DNA of 61,731 nucleotides from Planctomycetes bacterium B3_Pla. Its GTDB lineage: Bacteria; Planctomycetota; Phycisphaerae; Sedimentisphaerales; Anaerobacaceae. The stretch covers positions 1-61,731 of the forward strand of contig NJBM01000009.1 in assembly GCA_005223045.1 (NCBI GenBank), read 5' to 3'. Numbering within the stretch: position 1 is the first letter of the stretch; each line of letters starts with the position of its first letter. The translations under genes and the position numbers were made by a program. The notes under the pieces are model-generated. The model was not told where the DNA came from, searched no databases, and saw only the letters and a program-made list of their open reading frames with translations. Below are positions 43,072 to 52,614 of the stretch, in pieces.

Positions 43072-43271
43072 GGTCGCCGTCCTATCATTGCCGGAATCCG
43101 GACTTTGCTTGTCAGTATAGCATTTTGTGTCAGGAGTCTCAATCGGCCACTGAAGCGCAGGGCATACATCCGCAAGATCACGATAAATTCAGTTGCAATT
43201 GCCCGCCTGCGGTGATAATTAGTACGCTTTGATTTGACTTTGCGGATTCGCGTTTATTAAGGAGAATGCAA

Positions 43272-46148
43272 GTGAATTCATTTCGCAGGATCGAGCAGAA
43301 CGGGTGCCGAATCAGTCATCCCCGCATCTACACCTACTTTCCGGTAGCGGCGGCTATGGGGATGTGCCTGCTCCTGGGTAGTTGTGCGGCGAGCGCGCAG
43401 GCGTCCGGCAAGACCGGCGGATTCGTCGAACAGGCCGATTTCGATCAGGCTGTGCCGTCGCCGGAATCGGTGATAGGTCATGCCGTAGCCGATAAGGCTG
43501 TCCGCTATGCCGCGCTCGAGCGCTATTTGCGGGCTTTGGCTGAGGCCTCCGAACTGGTGACGCTCACGTCCTATGGCCAGTCGCACGAGGGCCGGGCGCT
43601 TTACTATCTTACCATCACCAGCCAGGCCAATCACAAACGGCTGGAACAGATTAAAGCCGACAATGGGAAACTCTCAGACCCGCGCAAGCTCGACGGCGCC
43701 GGGCAGGCAGACCGGCTCGTCGATAATCTGCCGGCAGTCGCATGGTTGAACTACAGTATCCACGGCGACGAACTCTCCAGCACCGAAGCGGCTCTGTACG
43801 TTGCGTATCATCTGGCTGCGGCAAGAGACCCGGCGAACCGGAAGATTTTGGACGAGGTTGTAGTTCATCTAAATCCTCTGGTGAACCCTGACGGCAGGGA
43901 GCGGTATTTGAGCCATCTCGAACAGCTCACGGGCATAGTATCGAGTCCCGACCTTCAGTCGATGCAGCACCAGGCTCTCTGGTCGAGAGGGCGAGGGAAC
44001 CATTACCTGTTCGATCTGAACCGCGACTGGCTCGTGCATCTTCAGCCGGAAGTGCGTGCCTTAGCAGAAGCAGTTTTGTCCTGGAATCCGCACCTGTTAG
44101 TAGATTCGCACGAGCAGAACGCTCTCGATACTTATCTGTTCGATCCGCCGCGCGATCCGATCAATTTAAATCTTTCGCCCAAAGTCATGGATTGGCGCAA
44201 GCGCTTCAGCCAGGACCAGGCGGAGGCTTTCAACCGCTACGGATGGAGCTACTACACCAAGGACTGGTACTCTGAGTGGAGTCCCGTTTATACAAACGCC
44301 TGGGCCAGTATGCAGGGAGCCATCGGGCTGCTCTATGAACAGGCCCGCGTCGATGCGGCGTCCGTAAAACAGGCGACCGGCGAGGAGACCGGCTACCACG
44401 AAGCCGTGCATCATCACATTGTCAGCACCTTAACCAATCTCGAAACATTACGCGCCAACCGGCGGGAGATTTTAGGCGATTTCCTTGCCGACAGGCGATG
44501 GGCCGTCAGCAGGGAAGATTCGCACGACCGTGTGTTTCTGCTGCCGCCCGGCGGGGACGAATCAAGACGGCAACAACTGGTTGAATTGATTAAGCGCCAG
44601 GGGCTTGAAGTAGAGTTTGCCAAACAGGCTTTCGAGGCCGAAAACGTAACGGATGTCTGGGCAAAGACATTAACGAGCCGGAAGTTTCCGAAGGGCACGC
44701 TCGTGGTTCGCTCCAGACAGCCGCGCCGGCGCATGCTTGAGACTTTGTGCAATTTCGATCCGCATCTGACCGATGGCTTTTTGTCGAAGGAACGCAAGGA
44801 ACTCGAAAACCGCAGGAGAACTCTGCTCTATGACGTCACGGCGTGGAACCTGCCGATGGCGTTCGGCATCGAGTCTTTTTGGGCCGAGAACATGCCGGAT
44901 ATTGAGCCTGGCTCGGAGCCGGAGCCGGCCGGGGACCTGCCGAAGCTCGGCAACAAAAGCGGTTACGGCTACCTGATTGATTTTCGAGATTCCGACGTGT
45001 ATCTTGCTCTGGTTCGTCTCTATGAGAAAGAATGTCATCCGCGGATCTCGACCAAGCCGTTTACGGTGGAAGGTCGCGAATACGTGGAGGGGGCGGTTCT
45101 GCTTCGGGCCCATGAGAATCCCGACAATCTGTTGGAGATTTTGCAGGAGATCGCCTCGGATTTCGGCATTGGTGTTCATGGCGTAAACAGTGCCTTGGTG
45201 GAAGAAGGGCCGGATCTTGGAAGTCGAAAATTTGACCTTCTGTCGGGACCCAGGGTTGCGATAGCCTCACAATGGCCCGTGAGTTCGACTTCATTCGGAT
45301 CGATCTGGTATTTGCTTGACCATCGACTCCGGCTTCGCTGCTCTGCCGTCAATATCCAGGGTATCGGCGGCATCGACCTGCGAAAGTACAACGTTCTGAT
45401 ACTTCCCCACAGCGGCGACCTCGCCCCGGTGCTCGGCAAGAAGGGCATCGAAAAGATAAAGCGATGGGTCGAGGGCGGCGGGACCCTGATTGCGGTCGGC
45501 AGCTCGGCGGCATTTGCGGCCGGCAAAGACCGTGGGCTTTCGTCAGTGCGGCTCAAACGCGACGTGCTCGACAAGCTGGTGGAATACCAGGAGGCGGTGG
45601 AACGGGAAAAGAAAGCCAGACACATAGAGTTTGACCCCGGACAAATATGGGGAACCAAGACATCGCAGGAAAAGACGGCAGAGCCGAAAAGCAAAAAGGA
45701 TGAGGCGAAAAAGCCCGATGAATCCAAGGCCAAGGCGGATGTCGAAAAACTAAAGCGCACCGACGAATGGCGCCGCATTTTCAGCCCGACGGGCACGTTC
45801 CTTACCGGCATGGTCAACACGGAACATTGGCTCGGATTCGGCTTACAGGAGAAGCTGCCGGTCATGTTCCGCGGCAGTAATGCGTTCATGTCAAAGCATC
45901 CGGTGCGGACCCCGGTACGTCTTGCAGATGCCGAAGGGTTGCGCCTCAGCGGCCTGCTGTGGCCCGAATCCAGGCAGCGCATTGCCGAGACCGCGTACGC
46001 TACGGTCGAATCCGTGGGGCGCGGTCAGATTATCTTGTTTGCGACCGATCCGACGTACCGGATGTGGCTGCCGGGAGTGCAGCGACTATTCCTCAATGCC
46101 GTACTGTTAGGCCCCGGCATGGGCGCGTCTCAGCCGCTGCCGTGGTGA
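43272..46148 (+). CDS. Very large secreted M14-family zinc carboxypeptidase
   Basis: The product has 958 residues. A signal peptide at about 17-50 may end in a lipobox-like LLLGSC. The M14 domain has zinc ligands His164 and Glu167 (HGDE), His280 (DSHEQ), the PLVNPDG substrate block, and probable catalytic Glu356 (LLYEQA). The C-terminal half has DJ-1/GATase-like strands (YNVLILPHSGDLAP) and a Lys/Glu-rich insert near residues 790-830 that the paralogue at 26007 lacks. The start is GTG at 43272: AAGGAG lies seven bases before it, whereas the ATG at 43266 is only one base from that site. It ends seven bases before the convergent antiporter gene. Confidence 0.85.
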   Translation: MNSFRRIEQNGCRISHPRIYTYFPVAAAMGMCLLLGSCAASAQASGKTGGFVEQADFDQAVPSPESVIGHAVADKAVRYAALERYLRALAEASELVTLTSYGQSHEGRALYYLTITSQANHKRLEQIKADNGKLSDPRKLDGAGQADRLVDNLPAVAWLNYSIHGDELSSTEAALYVAYHLAAARDPANRKILDEVVVHLNPLVNPDGRERYLSHLEQLTGIVSSPDLQSMQHQALWSRGRGNHYLFDLNRDWLVHLQPEVRALAEAVLSWNPHLLVDSHEQNALDTYLFDPPRDPINLNLSPKVMDWRKRFSQDQAEAFNRYGWSYYTKDWYSEWSPVYTNAWASMQGAIGLLYEQARVDAASVKQATGEETGYHEAVHHHIVSTLTNLETLRANRREILGDFLADRRWAVSREDSHDRVFLLPPGGDESRRQQLVELIKRQGLEVEFAKQAFEAENVTDVWAKTLTSRKFPKGTLVVRSRQPRRRMLETLCNFDPHLTDGFLSKERKELENRRRTLLYDVTAWNLPMAFGIESFWAENMPDIEPGSEPEPAGDLPKLGNKSGYGYLIDFRDSDVYLALVRLYEKECHPRISTKPFTVEGREYVEGAVLLRAHENPDNLLEILQEIASDFGIGVHGVNSALVEEGPDLGSRKFDLLSGPRVAIASQWPVSSTSFGSIWYLLDHRLRLRCSAVNIQGIGGIDLRKYNVLILPHSGDLAPVLGKKGIEKIKRWVEGGGTLIAVGSSAAFAAGKDRGLSSVRLKRDVLDKLVEYQEAVEREKKARHIEFDPGQIWGTKTSQEKTAEPKSKKDEAKKPDESKAKADVEKLKRTDEWRRIFSPTGTFLTGMVNTEHWLGFGLQEKLPVMFRGSNAFMSKHPVRTPVRLADAEGLRLSGLLWPESRQRIAETAYATVESVGRGQIILFATDPTYRMWLPGVQRLFLNAVLLGPGMGASQPLPW

Positions 46149-46154
46149 GCATGA

Positions 46155-47927
46155 TTACGCCTTTTTGAGCCGTGACATCGCAACGAAAAAGCACAGCATG
46201 ACTGCTGTTGCCAGCAGCAGGCTGTATCTCGGCGCAAGGCCCAGAGCGCTGGGGACGTAGGCGCAAAGCAGAGCAAGCCCGGCAACAAACAGACTGTAGG
46301 GCAACTGCGTACGAACGTGCTCGATGAGGTCACAGGAACTGGCGATCGAACTCATGATCGTTGTGTCGGAGATAGGCGAACAATGATCGCCGAAGATCGC
46401 GCCGTCCAGAACCGCCCCCAGGCTTATCATCGTGGTCAGTCCATAGCCGTCGTCGATGGCAAAGGCAATCGGTATGGCCGTCGGGATCAGAATCGCCATC
46501 GTTCCGTAACTGGTGCCGGTGGCAAACGAGGTCAGCGAAGCAACGAGGAATAGAATCGGCGGGAACAGATAAGGTGGGACTCTGCCGGCAAGAATTGTCG
46601 TAAGGAACTCTCCGGTCCTCAGATCGTCACAGCAGTTCTTGAGCGACCAGGCGAAAATCAATATCACAAAAGGAATCATAGCGCGCCTGACTCCCCGCTT
46701 GAAACAACCGAAAATGACGCGCAAGCGAAGCGAGCCGAACATTTGCGAGAACAGCAGGGCCAACGTCAAGCCGAACAGTGCGGCGCAGGCGAGAACCAGC
46801 GGGCTGTTCTCGGCGTGGCCGATGACTTCTCGCCAGTAAATCCAGCTTCCCGGGGAAAGAGTTTCAAGATCGACGGGTTTCGGCGGCATGTTCTCTGCGA
46901 TAGTGGTGAGGCTCTGCGTCTGCCAACGGATCATATCGTCTTTGAGTTTGGAGGTCCCGTCGAACCAAAGGCCTGTGCCGTGAAACAGCAGAAGCCCGGC
47001 TAAGGGCACCAGGGCGTTTAGCGCTCGGCCGGACGCATGTTTTGAATTCTGCCTTGTGTCCCTTTGACTTCGCTCAGGGCAGGCTTGCGTATTCTGAATA
47101 CCGTCTTCTTCAGGCGGCTCCCTCGTCCCTGCTCGTTCCTCGGCCTCTTTCATGGGGCCGAAGTCGCGACCCATCAGAATATGCACGAAAACAAAGACAA
47201 TCATCAGCAGGCAATAGAAACGGAAACTCAGGGCGTCAAAGAACATTGAATAGCCGCTCTTGCCGATGTCGAGTTTTTCACCGATCTGACGAAGGAGGCC
47301 CACCTCGTAAGCAATCCACGTGCTGACCACTGCAAGGCCGGCGATAGGCGCACTGGTGGCGTCCACAAGAAAAGCAAGTTTCTCCCGGCTGACGCGAAAC
47401 CGGTCGGTGATCGGCTGCATCATCGAGCCGACGACTATGGCATTAGTGTAGTCATCGATAAAGCACAGAATCCCCATGAGCGCCGTGGCGGCCTGGGCGG
47501 ATTTCCTGCCCTTGACCCACTTCAGGAGCCAGACGATTATCCCCCTGAAACCTCCGGAGGCGATGAGCACCTCTATCATAACGAAGATGGGCGGGATAAA
47601 CGCAAGGATCTGCAGGTTCGTCTTGTTTGTGACGGTGTCGGTCATGTAGATGCCCGCGGTTTTGAATCCTTCAAACCAGGCGGCTACATCCACCGGGGCC
47701 TGCGGAATCGCGGTCAGCAATCCGCCCGTCAAGATGGCAATTCCCAGACTCAGCAGGACGTGGCGTGTCAGAAAGGCCAGCACGATTGCCAGCACCGGAG
47801 GTATGACGCTGTACCACATTGCCGCCTGCGGGTCTTCTCCGCTTGGCGGGGCAAATAAGACAGCCAGTGTACACAAAGAACCGAAGATAACCAGCGCCAC
47901 AGCGCCTCTTGTAACAGCATTTGTCAT
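46155..47927 (-). CDS. NhaC-family Na+/H+ antiporter with a repeat-derived loop
   Basis: The product has 590 residues and about twelve membrane spans. Landmarks of the NhaC family are FIDDYTNAIVVGSMM in the first half and LDGAIFGDHCSPISDTTIMSS in the second, plus FATGTSYGTMAIL. It would exchange Na+ for H+ (or a related cation/solute pair) across the inner membrane. A cytoplasmic loop (about residues 258-300) contains NTQACPERSQRDTRQNSKH, encoded by a short repeat at about 47041-47095 whose peptide resembles those of dispersed repeats. The insertion keeps the frame. No ribosome binding site is evident at the ATG at 47927. Confidence 0.88.
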   Translation of the reverse strand: MTNAVTRGAVALVIFGSLCTLAVLFAPPSGEDPQAAMWYSVIPPVLAIVLAFLTRHVLLSLGIAILTGGLLTAIPQAPVDVAAWFEGFKTAGIYMTDTVTNKTNLQILAFIPPIFVMIEVLIASGGFRGIIVWLLKWVKGRKSAQAATALMGILCFIDDYTNAIVVGSMMQPITDRFRVSREKLAFLVDATSAPIAGLAVVSTWIAYEVGLLRQIGEKLDIGKSGYSMFFDALSFRFYCLLMIVFVFVHILMGRDFGPMKEAEERAGTREPPEEDGIQNTQACPERSQRDTRQNSKHASGRALNALVPLAGLLLFHGTGLWFDGTSKLKDDMIRWQTQSLTTIAENMPPKPVDLETLSPGSWIYWREVIGHAENSPLVLACAALFGLTLALLFSQMFGSLRLRVIFGCFKRGVRRAMIPFVILIFAWSLKNCCDDLRTGEFLTTILAGRVPPYLFPPILFLVASLTSFATGTSYGTMAILIPTAIPIAFAIDDGYGLTTMISLGAVLDGAIFGDHCSPISDTTIMSSIASSCDLIEHVRTQLPYSLFVAGLALLCAYVPSALGLAPRYSLLLATAVMLCFFVAMSRLKKA

Positions 47928-47985
47928 TGTTTAGCGACTCTTCGTCCCCGTAATATCACCGCCGCCGCCGTTCAAAATTATTTTG

Positions 47986-49266
47986 TCAGGCCTGCCTCAA
48001 CCATCTGCCAACCTCTCGCAGGCCCGGCCGTTTTCCGTACATTAGTATGCCGGTCCGGAAAATCCTGGCGGCGATCCACACGCCGCCAAGCACCGAGGCC
48101 GCCAACAGGACTATCGAGAGAAGTGTTTCGACTATCCAGATTTCAGTGCCGGAGGACAGTCGCAGTATCATGACCATCGGCGTGGTCGGCGGCAAGAACG
48201 ACAGCACTCTTGCCAACGTCCCGCTCGGGGCACGAATAATCTCTCGCCAGGCTAATAGTGGCACAACGCAACAGAGCATCACAGGTGTCATCAGGCTTTG
48301 GGTTTCCTTGATGGTGTTGCAGATCGAGCCGATCCCCACCATGACCGAGCCGAACAGAAAGAAGCCAAGTACATAATAGATAAAAAAGTACGGCAGAATT
48401 TCAGAACCGACCCCGACGTTGAGGCCCTGCCACCGAGCGGCGCCGTATGCTGCAAAACCCCACAAGGTCACCACCGTCAGACCGACACCGACCAGCCCCA
48501 GTATCTTGCCGGCCATAAGCTCGAACGGGCTGACCGCTGAGAGCAGCACCTCTATCACCCGGGAATTCTTCTCCTCGATGATGCTGCTGAGCATCTGCTG
48601 GCCCATAGTGATAATCCCCAGGAACAACAGGTACATGAAGAAGAAGGGAGCTATCATTCTGACGATCGTATCGGTTTTGTTTTGAACCCGTTCTTCATCG
48701 TCGGCAGAGCCCACATCCACCTCTTCGGTCTGTACATCGCGAAGGTCTTTCAACTCGTCCTGCGAAAGATTAAGATTGCGCAGCTCGCATCGCCGATTGA
48801 AGATAGCGGCATAAATAGGATTCTTGACGGGCCAGAACGGATCGGCATCCCCCGCTTTCTGGTTGTGAGCATAGAGATGGAGCTTGCCTGTCCCCTGGAC
48901 TTGGAGAACGTCGTTGTCGAGCACAACGTATACATCCAACTCACCGCTGCGCAACCTGGCTTTGCCTTCTTTTTCGGCGTCTGCGTTTTCGCCTGCCTGA
49001 AGTTCCTGCAGCTCAACCTGCCTGCTCGGATTGCGGTCATTGTGCTCGTCAAAGGCAGTTTCTATTTTGGCTGAGAGTTGGCCCGACAGGTCGGTCACTG
49101 CTACTTTCATGGGCGGGCGATCGACAGCCTTGCGGCGATCAAGTTTACGAGCAAAGTATACGATTGCCACAATCATGACCGGCAGCATCAAGATTGAGAA
49201 AATAAACGTCTTGGTCCTGGTGGTCTCGATATATTCTCGCTGGGCAACTTTAAGAATCTTCTGCAT
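47986..49266 (-). CDS. ABC-2 type permease (NatB-like)
   Basis: The product has 426 residues. It starts with the family-typical MQKILKVAQREYIETTRTK and one membrane span (about 20-40). A soluble region follows at about 45-190, then five spans from about 205 (IVRMIAPFFFMYLLFLGIITM) to the C terminus. SSIIEEKNSRVIEVLLSAVSPFELMAGKILG is the conserved cytoplasmic coupling block of ABC-2 exporters. With the overlapping ATPase gene it should form an exporter related to NatAB (Na+ or drug export). The ATG at 49266 lies within the last codons of the ATPase gene. A start at 49290 would overlap more. Confidence 0.88.
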   Translation of the reverse strand: MQKILKVAQREYIETTRTKTFIFSILMLPVMIVAIVYFARKLDRRKAVDRPPMKVAVTDLSGQLSAKIETAFDEHNDRNPSRQVELQELQAGENADAEKEGKARLRSGELDVYVVLDNDVLQVQGTGKLHLYAHNQKAGDADPFWPVKNPIYAAIFNRRCELRNLNLSQDELKDLRDVQTEEVDVGSADDEERVQNKTDTIVRMIAPFFFMYLLFLGIITMGQQMLSSIIEEKNSRVIEVLLSAVSPFELMAGKILGLVGVGLTVVTLWGFAAYGAARWQGLNVGVGSEILPYFFIYYVLGFFLFGSVMVGIGSICNTIKETQSLMTPVMLCCVVPLLAWREIIRAPSGTLARVLSFLPPTTPMVMILRLSSGTEIWIVETLLSIVLLAASVLGGVWIAARIFRTGILMYGKRPGLREVGRWLRQA

Positions 49267-50161
49267 CGCTTTTTCCAACCAGATTAACAAAGATTTCGTG
49301 CAGTGAAGGCACTTTCACCTCAAAGGCCCGGACACGCGTGCGGTCCATCAACGACCTGAGCAATTCTTGAGAATCGGCACTCTCGGCAAGGATGATTTCC
49401 AGCCGATTCCCCTCGGATTCCACTCCTGTAACAACGGGAAGATCCTTGACGAAACTTGTGTCACCCTCAAGCTCGACGCAGACAGCGTGAGAACTCTGCT
49501 GCGATCGGACCGCAGCCAGCTTGTCGTCCAGGATGACTTTTCCCTTGTTTATCAAGAGAATGAAGTCGCAAAGCTTCTCGGCCTCGTGCATCACGTGCGT
49601 GGAGAAAATGACGGTTTTGCCTGCTTTCCGCATGTCCACAATTATACTCTTGAGCAAATCGGTATTCAACGGGTCCAGCCCGGAAAACGGCTCATCGAGT
49701 ATCAACAGCTCCGGCTCGTTGATCGCAGTTACGGCGAATTGCAGTTTCTGATGCATTCCCCGCGAAAGCTCTTCGACTTTCTTGTCCGCCCAGTCAGCTA
49801 AGTCCAAACGCTCCAGCCACTCGGGCACTCGGCGGGTAAGCTCCGCGGCAGCGACGTTCTTAATTGCGCCGAAGTATGCAAGCACCTTGCGAACCGTCAT
49901 TTTCCGATACAATCCCCGCTCCTCAGGCATGTAGCCGATCCGGCTCTTGGCCTGTGCGACTGCACGACCTCCCAGCAGCGCAATCTGTCCGCTATCGGGG
50001 CGAAGAATATCCATAATCATGCGGATAGTAGTGGTCTTGCCGGCGCCGTTGGGACCAAGGAAGCCGTAAATGCTGCCGGACGGGACCGTCACGTTCAGAC
50101 CGCTGACGGCACGAACTTCGCCAAAAGACTTGCAAACACTTTCGAGTGACACTGCATCCAT
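49250..50161 (-). CDS. ABC transporter ATP-binding protein (NatA-like)
   Basis: The product has 303 residues. Walker A GPNGAGKT is at 36-43, the Q-loop region is in IGYMPEERGLYRKM, the signature is LSRGM (132-136, varied from LSGGQ) and Walker B LLILDEP is at 152-158 with the D-loop SGLD. The H-loop is STHVMHEAE. The last 90 residues form the regulatory tail common in NatA/DRA-type exporters. It powers the permease whose gene overlaps its 3' end by 17 bases. Substrate is not evident; sodium or hydrophobic compounds are usual for the group. Confidence 0.9.
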   Translation of the reverse strand: MDAVSLESVCKSFGEVRAVSGLNVTVPSGSIYGFLGPNGAGKTTTIRMIMDILRPDSGQIALLGGRAVAQAKSRIGYMPEERGLYRKMTVRKVLAYFGAIKNVAAAELTRRVPEWLERLDLADWADKKVEELSRGMHQKLQFAVTAINEPELLILDEPFSGLDPLNTDLLKSIIVDMRKAGKTVIFSTHVMHEAEKLCDFILLINKGKVILDDKLAAVRSQQSSHAVCVELEGDTSFVKDLPVVTGVESEGNRLEIILAESADSQELLRSLMDRTRVRAFEVKVPSLHEIFVNLVGKSDAEDS

Positions 50162-50409
50162 ATTTGATAATCTGCCAGGTTAGGCTTCACATCTGCCATC
50201 AATAGCGCAGGGCTTAGATGCCATCGTCAATAGAATATCAAACCGGTCCAATAAGTACAGCCATTTCTGCTGTTGTCCGACAGTTCGAGAAAACTGGTAA
50301 AGAATTTCCGCAGGCAGCGTCTCATTCCATCGTTTAATAGGTAGTTTAGCGGCCGCAACATCGGACGTAGCATTATCAGAGGAGTTATTACTGCAACGGA
50401 GAAAAACAC

Positions 50410-51219
50410 ATGAGCAATGGAAATGAGAAAAAGTTTAGTAACAGGGCGTTTGTTTCGGTCTTGACGGGATTCTCATTCGTGGTGATGGCCCTTACCGGGC
50501 TGGTTTTGTTCTTTGCCCCTTCCTGCCGAATCGCCCGCGACACCTCATGGATCGTCTGGGGGCACAACAAGGACCAATGGACCGGCGTACACGTGTGGTT
50601 CAGTATAGCTTTTGTTGTTGCGTCGGTGTTCCACCTTTACCTCAACTGGGCCGCTCTGACCAACTACTTCAAGACGAAACTAAAGCGTGGCTTTGCATTT
50701 CGGGCCGAATGGATATCCGCTCTGGTTATATGCGGCATCCTCTACGCCGGGACCGTTGGCGAAGTTGCGCCATTCTCATCGCTGATGGTCTGGAAGGAGA
50801 CCTTCAAGCACGGCGCCGCCGGCGAAGGGCAGGGTCAGGGCTGGCGCGGAGGCAGAGCGGGTGGACCCCAGCTTGACAGCCACACAGGCACTGTTGAGGG
50901 CAATCTCGCAATCGGGGCTCAGGATTTGCACGGCGGCAATGACCAACAAAGTCATTCCGTACAAGCCCAACAGCAGGTTCATTCTTGCGAGGAGGGCCAG
51001 ACACAGGCCCACGGTCCGGGTGCAGGCCGAGGCGGGATGGGTCGTCAGACTCTCAGACAGTTCTGCAGCGATGGGGGAGTTGAGCTTTCGTGGGCATTGT
51101 CACGGTTGCAAAATGAAGGCTTTACTGCCAGAGATACGATGACGATGCGAGAAATAGCCGACGGGGCCGGCGTCCATCCGCGTGAACTCCGCACGGTTTT
51201 GTTACCCGAACAACAGTGA
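50410..51219 (+). CDS. DUF4405-type (cytochrome b561-like) membrane protein with a long linker
   Basis: The product has 269 residues. Three membrane spans lie at about 15-35, 57-78 and 95-115, with His in GVHVWFSIAF and in SVFHLYLNW, probable heme ligands as in DUF4405/cytochrome-b561-like proteins. Residues about 130-205 are a low-complexity Gly/Gln/His linker. The C-terminal 60 residues (GMGRQTLRQFCSDGG, LSWALSRLQNEGFTA, TMREIADGAGVHPREL) form the small helical module often found at the end of these proteins. GGAG lies eight bases before the ATG. It ends 14 bases before the convergent sensor gene. An exchange of electrons at the membrane is a reasonable guess. Confidence 0.7.
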   Translation: MSNGNEKKFSNRAFVSVLTGFSFVVMALTGLVLFFAPSCRIARDTSWIVWGHNKDQWTGVHVWFSIAFVVASVFHLYLNWAALTNYFKTKLKRGFAFRAEWISALVICGILYAGTVGEVAPFSSLMVWKETFKHGAAGEGQGQGWRGGRAGGPQLDSHTGTVEGNLAIGAQDLHGGNDQQSHSVQAQQQVHSCEEGQTQAHGPGAGRGGMGRQTLRQFCSDGGVELSWALSRLQNEGFTARDTMTMREIADGAGVHPRELRTVLLPEQQ

Positions 51220-51233
51220 TCGCTCTGGCGGTC

Positions 51234-52091
51234 TCAGGAACCGCCCTGACTTCGCCGGCATAGACCGATCAGCCACTTCTGCTGCTCAACTGTCAGGTAA
51301 GGCCTTAGCACCAACACATGCCTGGCGATGCGCCGTTCGATTTGACTGTGGGCCGATATCAACCTGTCTATCTGCCGGAGCAGCTCCTCGCCGGTGCTCT
51401 GACGATTCTCGAACACGGCAAGCAGCTTTGCTCTTTCGGACAGCAGGACGTTGCGAAGACGCTCGGAATCCGCCTCGAAGCCTGAGTCCTTTTCCTGCAG
51501 GACTCTCAGTTGCTCTTCATCCAGTCTCAGCCTATGCGCCAACCTGCTTCTGGCGTTCGGGCGCATGCCGTAACCGCCTCCGCCTCGGCGTCCGGCGCCG
51601 CCGCCACGACCGTATCCGGGGCCCCGTCCGCCCAGTCCGTGTCCGCCGCCCCCACCGAGACGACCGCCAAGCCTGCTGATCGGGCCTCTAACGGTCTCGG
51701 CACAAAGGCCCATCAGGTAATCTTGGTCACTTGCGGGCAATTGTCCGCGAAGCTCAACCACATGTTCACCGATCCGTCTGATCAGATGCTCATGCGCACT
51801 GATGACATTCTCGGTATGCTCCAGGACGACCTCATTCGGAGTACACGGATCTTCGAGCGCCAGCGCAAGAGACTTCTGCTCTGATGTAAGGTTCGTTAGC
51901 AGTCCATCCAATTCCTCCGCAAATCTGTTTTCCAGAGCGACCACAGAACCGGATGCTTCACTGAGCCACCGTCGTGACGGTCCTTGCCCCGCGTCCTGAT
52001 TGCTCAGCGCCGTCAAGCGAGCATTGAAGAACGATATCGCCGCGCATACAAAAGCAACTGCCGCAAGCATTGCTGTTCGTCTTCGATTCAT
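51234..52091 (-). CDS. Periplasmic CnrX/Spy-like sensor with a duplicated domain
   Basis: The product has 285 residues. One N-terminal membrane segment (about 6-22) anchors or exports it. Two helical domains of the heavy-metal-sensor/Spy type (about 55-135 and 195-280) repeat the same pattern: SAHEHLIRRIGEHVVELRGQL with DYLMGLC in the first, SAHSQIERRIARHVLVLRPYL with WLIGLC in the second. A Gly/Arg-rich linker (about 140-175) joins them. Conserved His and Cys could bind metal. It overlaps the anti-sigma gene by four bases (ATGA) in a sigma/anti-sigma operon, as CnrX does in CnrYXH of metal-resistant bacteria. That suggests envelope stress or metal sensing. Confidence 0.72.
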   Translation of the reverse strand: MNRRRTAMLAAVAFVCAAISFFNARLTALSNQDAGQGPSRRWLSEASGSVVALENRFAEELDGLLTNLTSEQKSLALALEDPCTPNEVVLEHTENVISAHEHLIRRIGEHVVELRGQLPASDQDYLMGLCAETVRGPISRLGGRLGGGGGHGLGGRGPGYGRGGGAGRRGGGGYGMRPNARSRLAHRLRLDEEQLRVLQEKDSGFEADSERLRNVLLSERAKLLAVFENRQSTGEELLRQIDRLISAHSQIERRIARHVLVLRPYLTVEQQKWLIGLCRRSQGGS

Positions 52092-52567
52092 CGCTCAGTC
52101 CCCCCATTCGACGGCTCGTCCTCTAAGATCAACCACGCCAGCTCGCTCGACCATTCCAGCCCTAATGCGGCAAGGTATTCCGGCCTGTTTTGCGAGACCG
52201 CGGCCGTTTCCATCTTTCCCGTTACACTGTACTTGCCCAGCCTGTGCCCGACGCTGACGGCAATGATGATCGATGCCGCCACACGCAGGACCACCGGCAG
52301 AAATCCAGGTCGCAGAACACGAGTTTTTTCGCCTCGTCCCTGTTTCCGCCCGCCGCTCTGGGCCAGGGCAGTGATTCCGGCGGCAACATCGTGCTCGGTT
52401 GTATCGACATTCCATTGCCCGAGTGTGTTCCACATCTCGGCAGCTTCCCGTCGGCGAGCCGAACACTCCTCGCACGCCGCCAGGTGCGCTCTGATCTCGC
52501 CGTTTCTCGACTCTGTCAGATTGCCGGCCACATACTCCATCAATTCGATGTCATTTACATGTTTCAT
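52088..52567 (-). CDS. Membrane-bound anti-sigma factor with zinc-finger N terminus
   Basis: The product has about 159 residues. The N terminus has MEYVAGNLTE and the HLAACEECSARR zinc-binding motif (H-x3-C-x2-C) of the ZAS/zf-HC2 anti-sigma domain. A single membrane span (VLRVAASIIIAVSVG) follows near residue 105, and a short periplasmic tail completes it. It should hold the neighbouring ECF sigma factor inactive until a signal arrives through the periplasmic sensor encoded next. An upstream in-frame ATG at 52576 would add three residues. Confidence 0.88.
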   Translation of the reverse strand: MKHVNDIELMEYVAGNLTESRNGEIRAHLAACEECSARRREAAEMWNTLGQWNVDTTEHDVAAGITALAQSGGRKQGRGEKTRVLRPGFLPVVLRVAASIIIAVSVGHRLGKYSVTGKMETAAVSQNRPEYLAALGLEWSSELAWLILEDEPSNGGTER

Positions 52568-52614
52568 TATACTCACCTATACCTTAAACGGCCTCGAAGT
52601 CTAAAAACTGCGAA

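Noticed and set aside
49250..50161. Metal- or antibiotic-specific export by the ABC pair
   Set aside because: The motifs identify only the NatAB/ABC-2 class; nothing in the sequence fixes the substrate.
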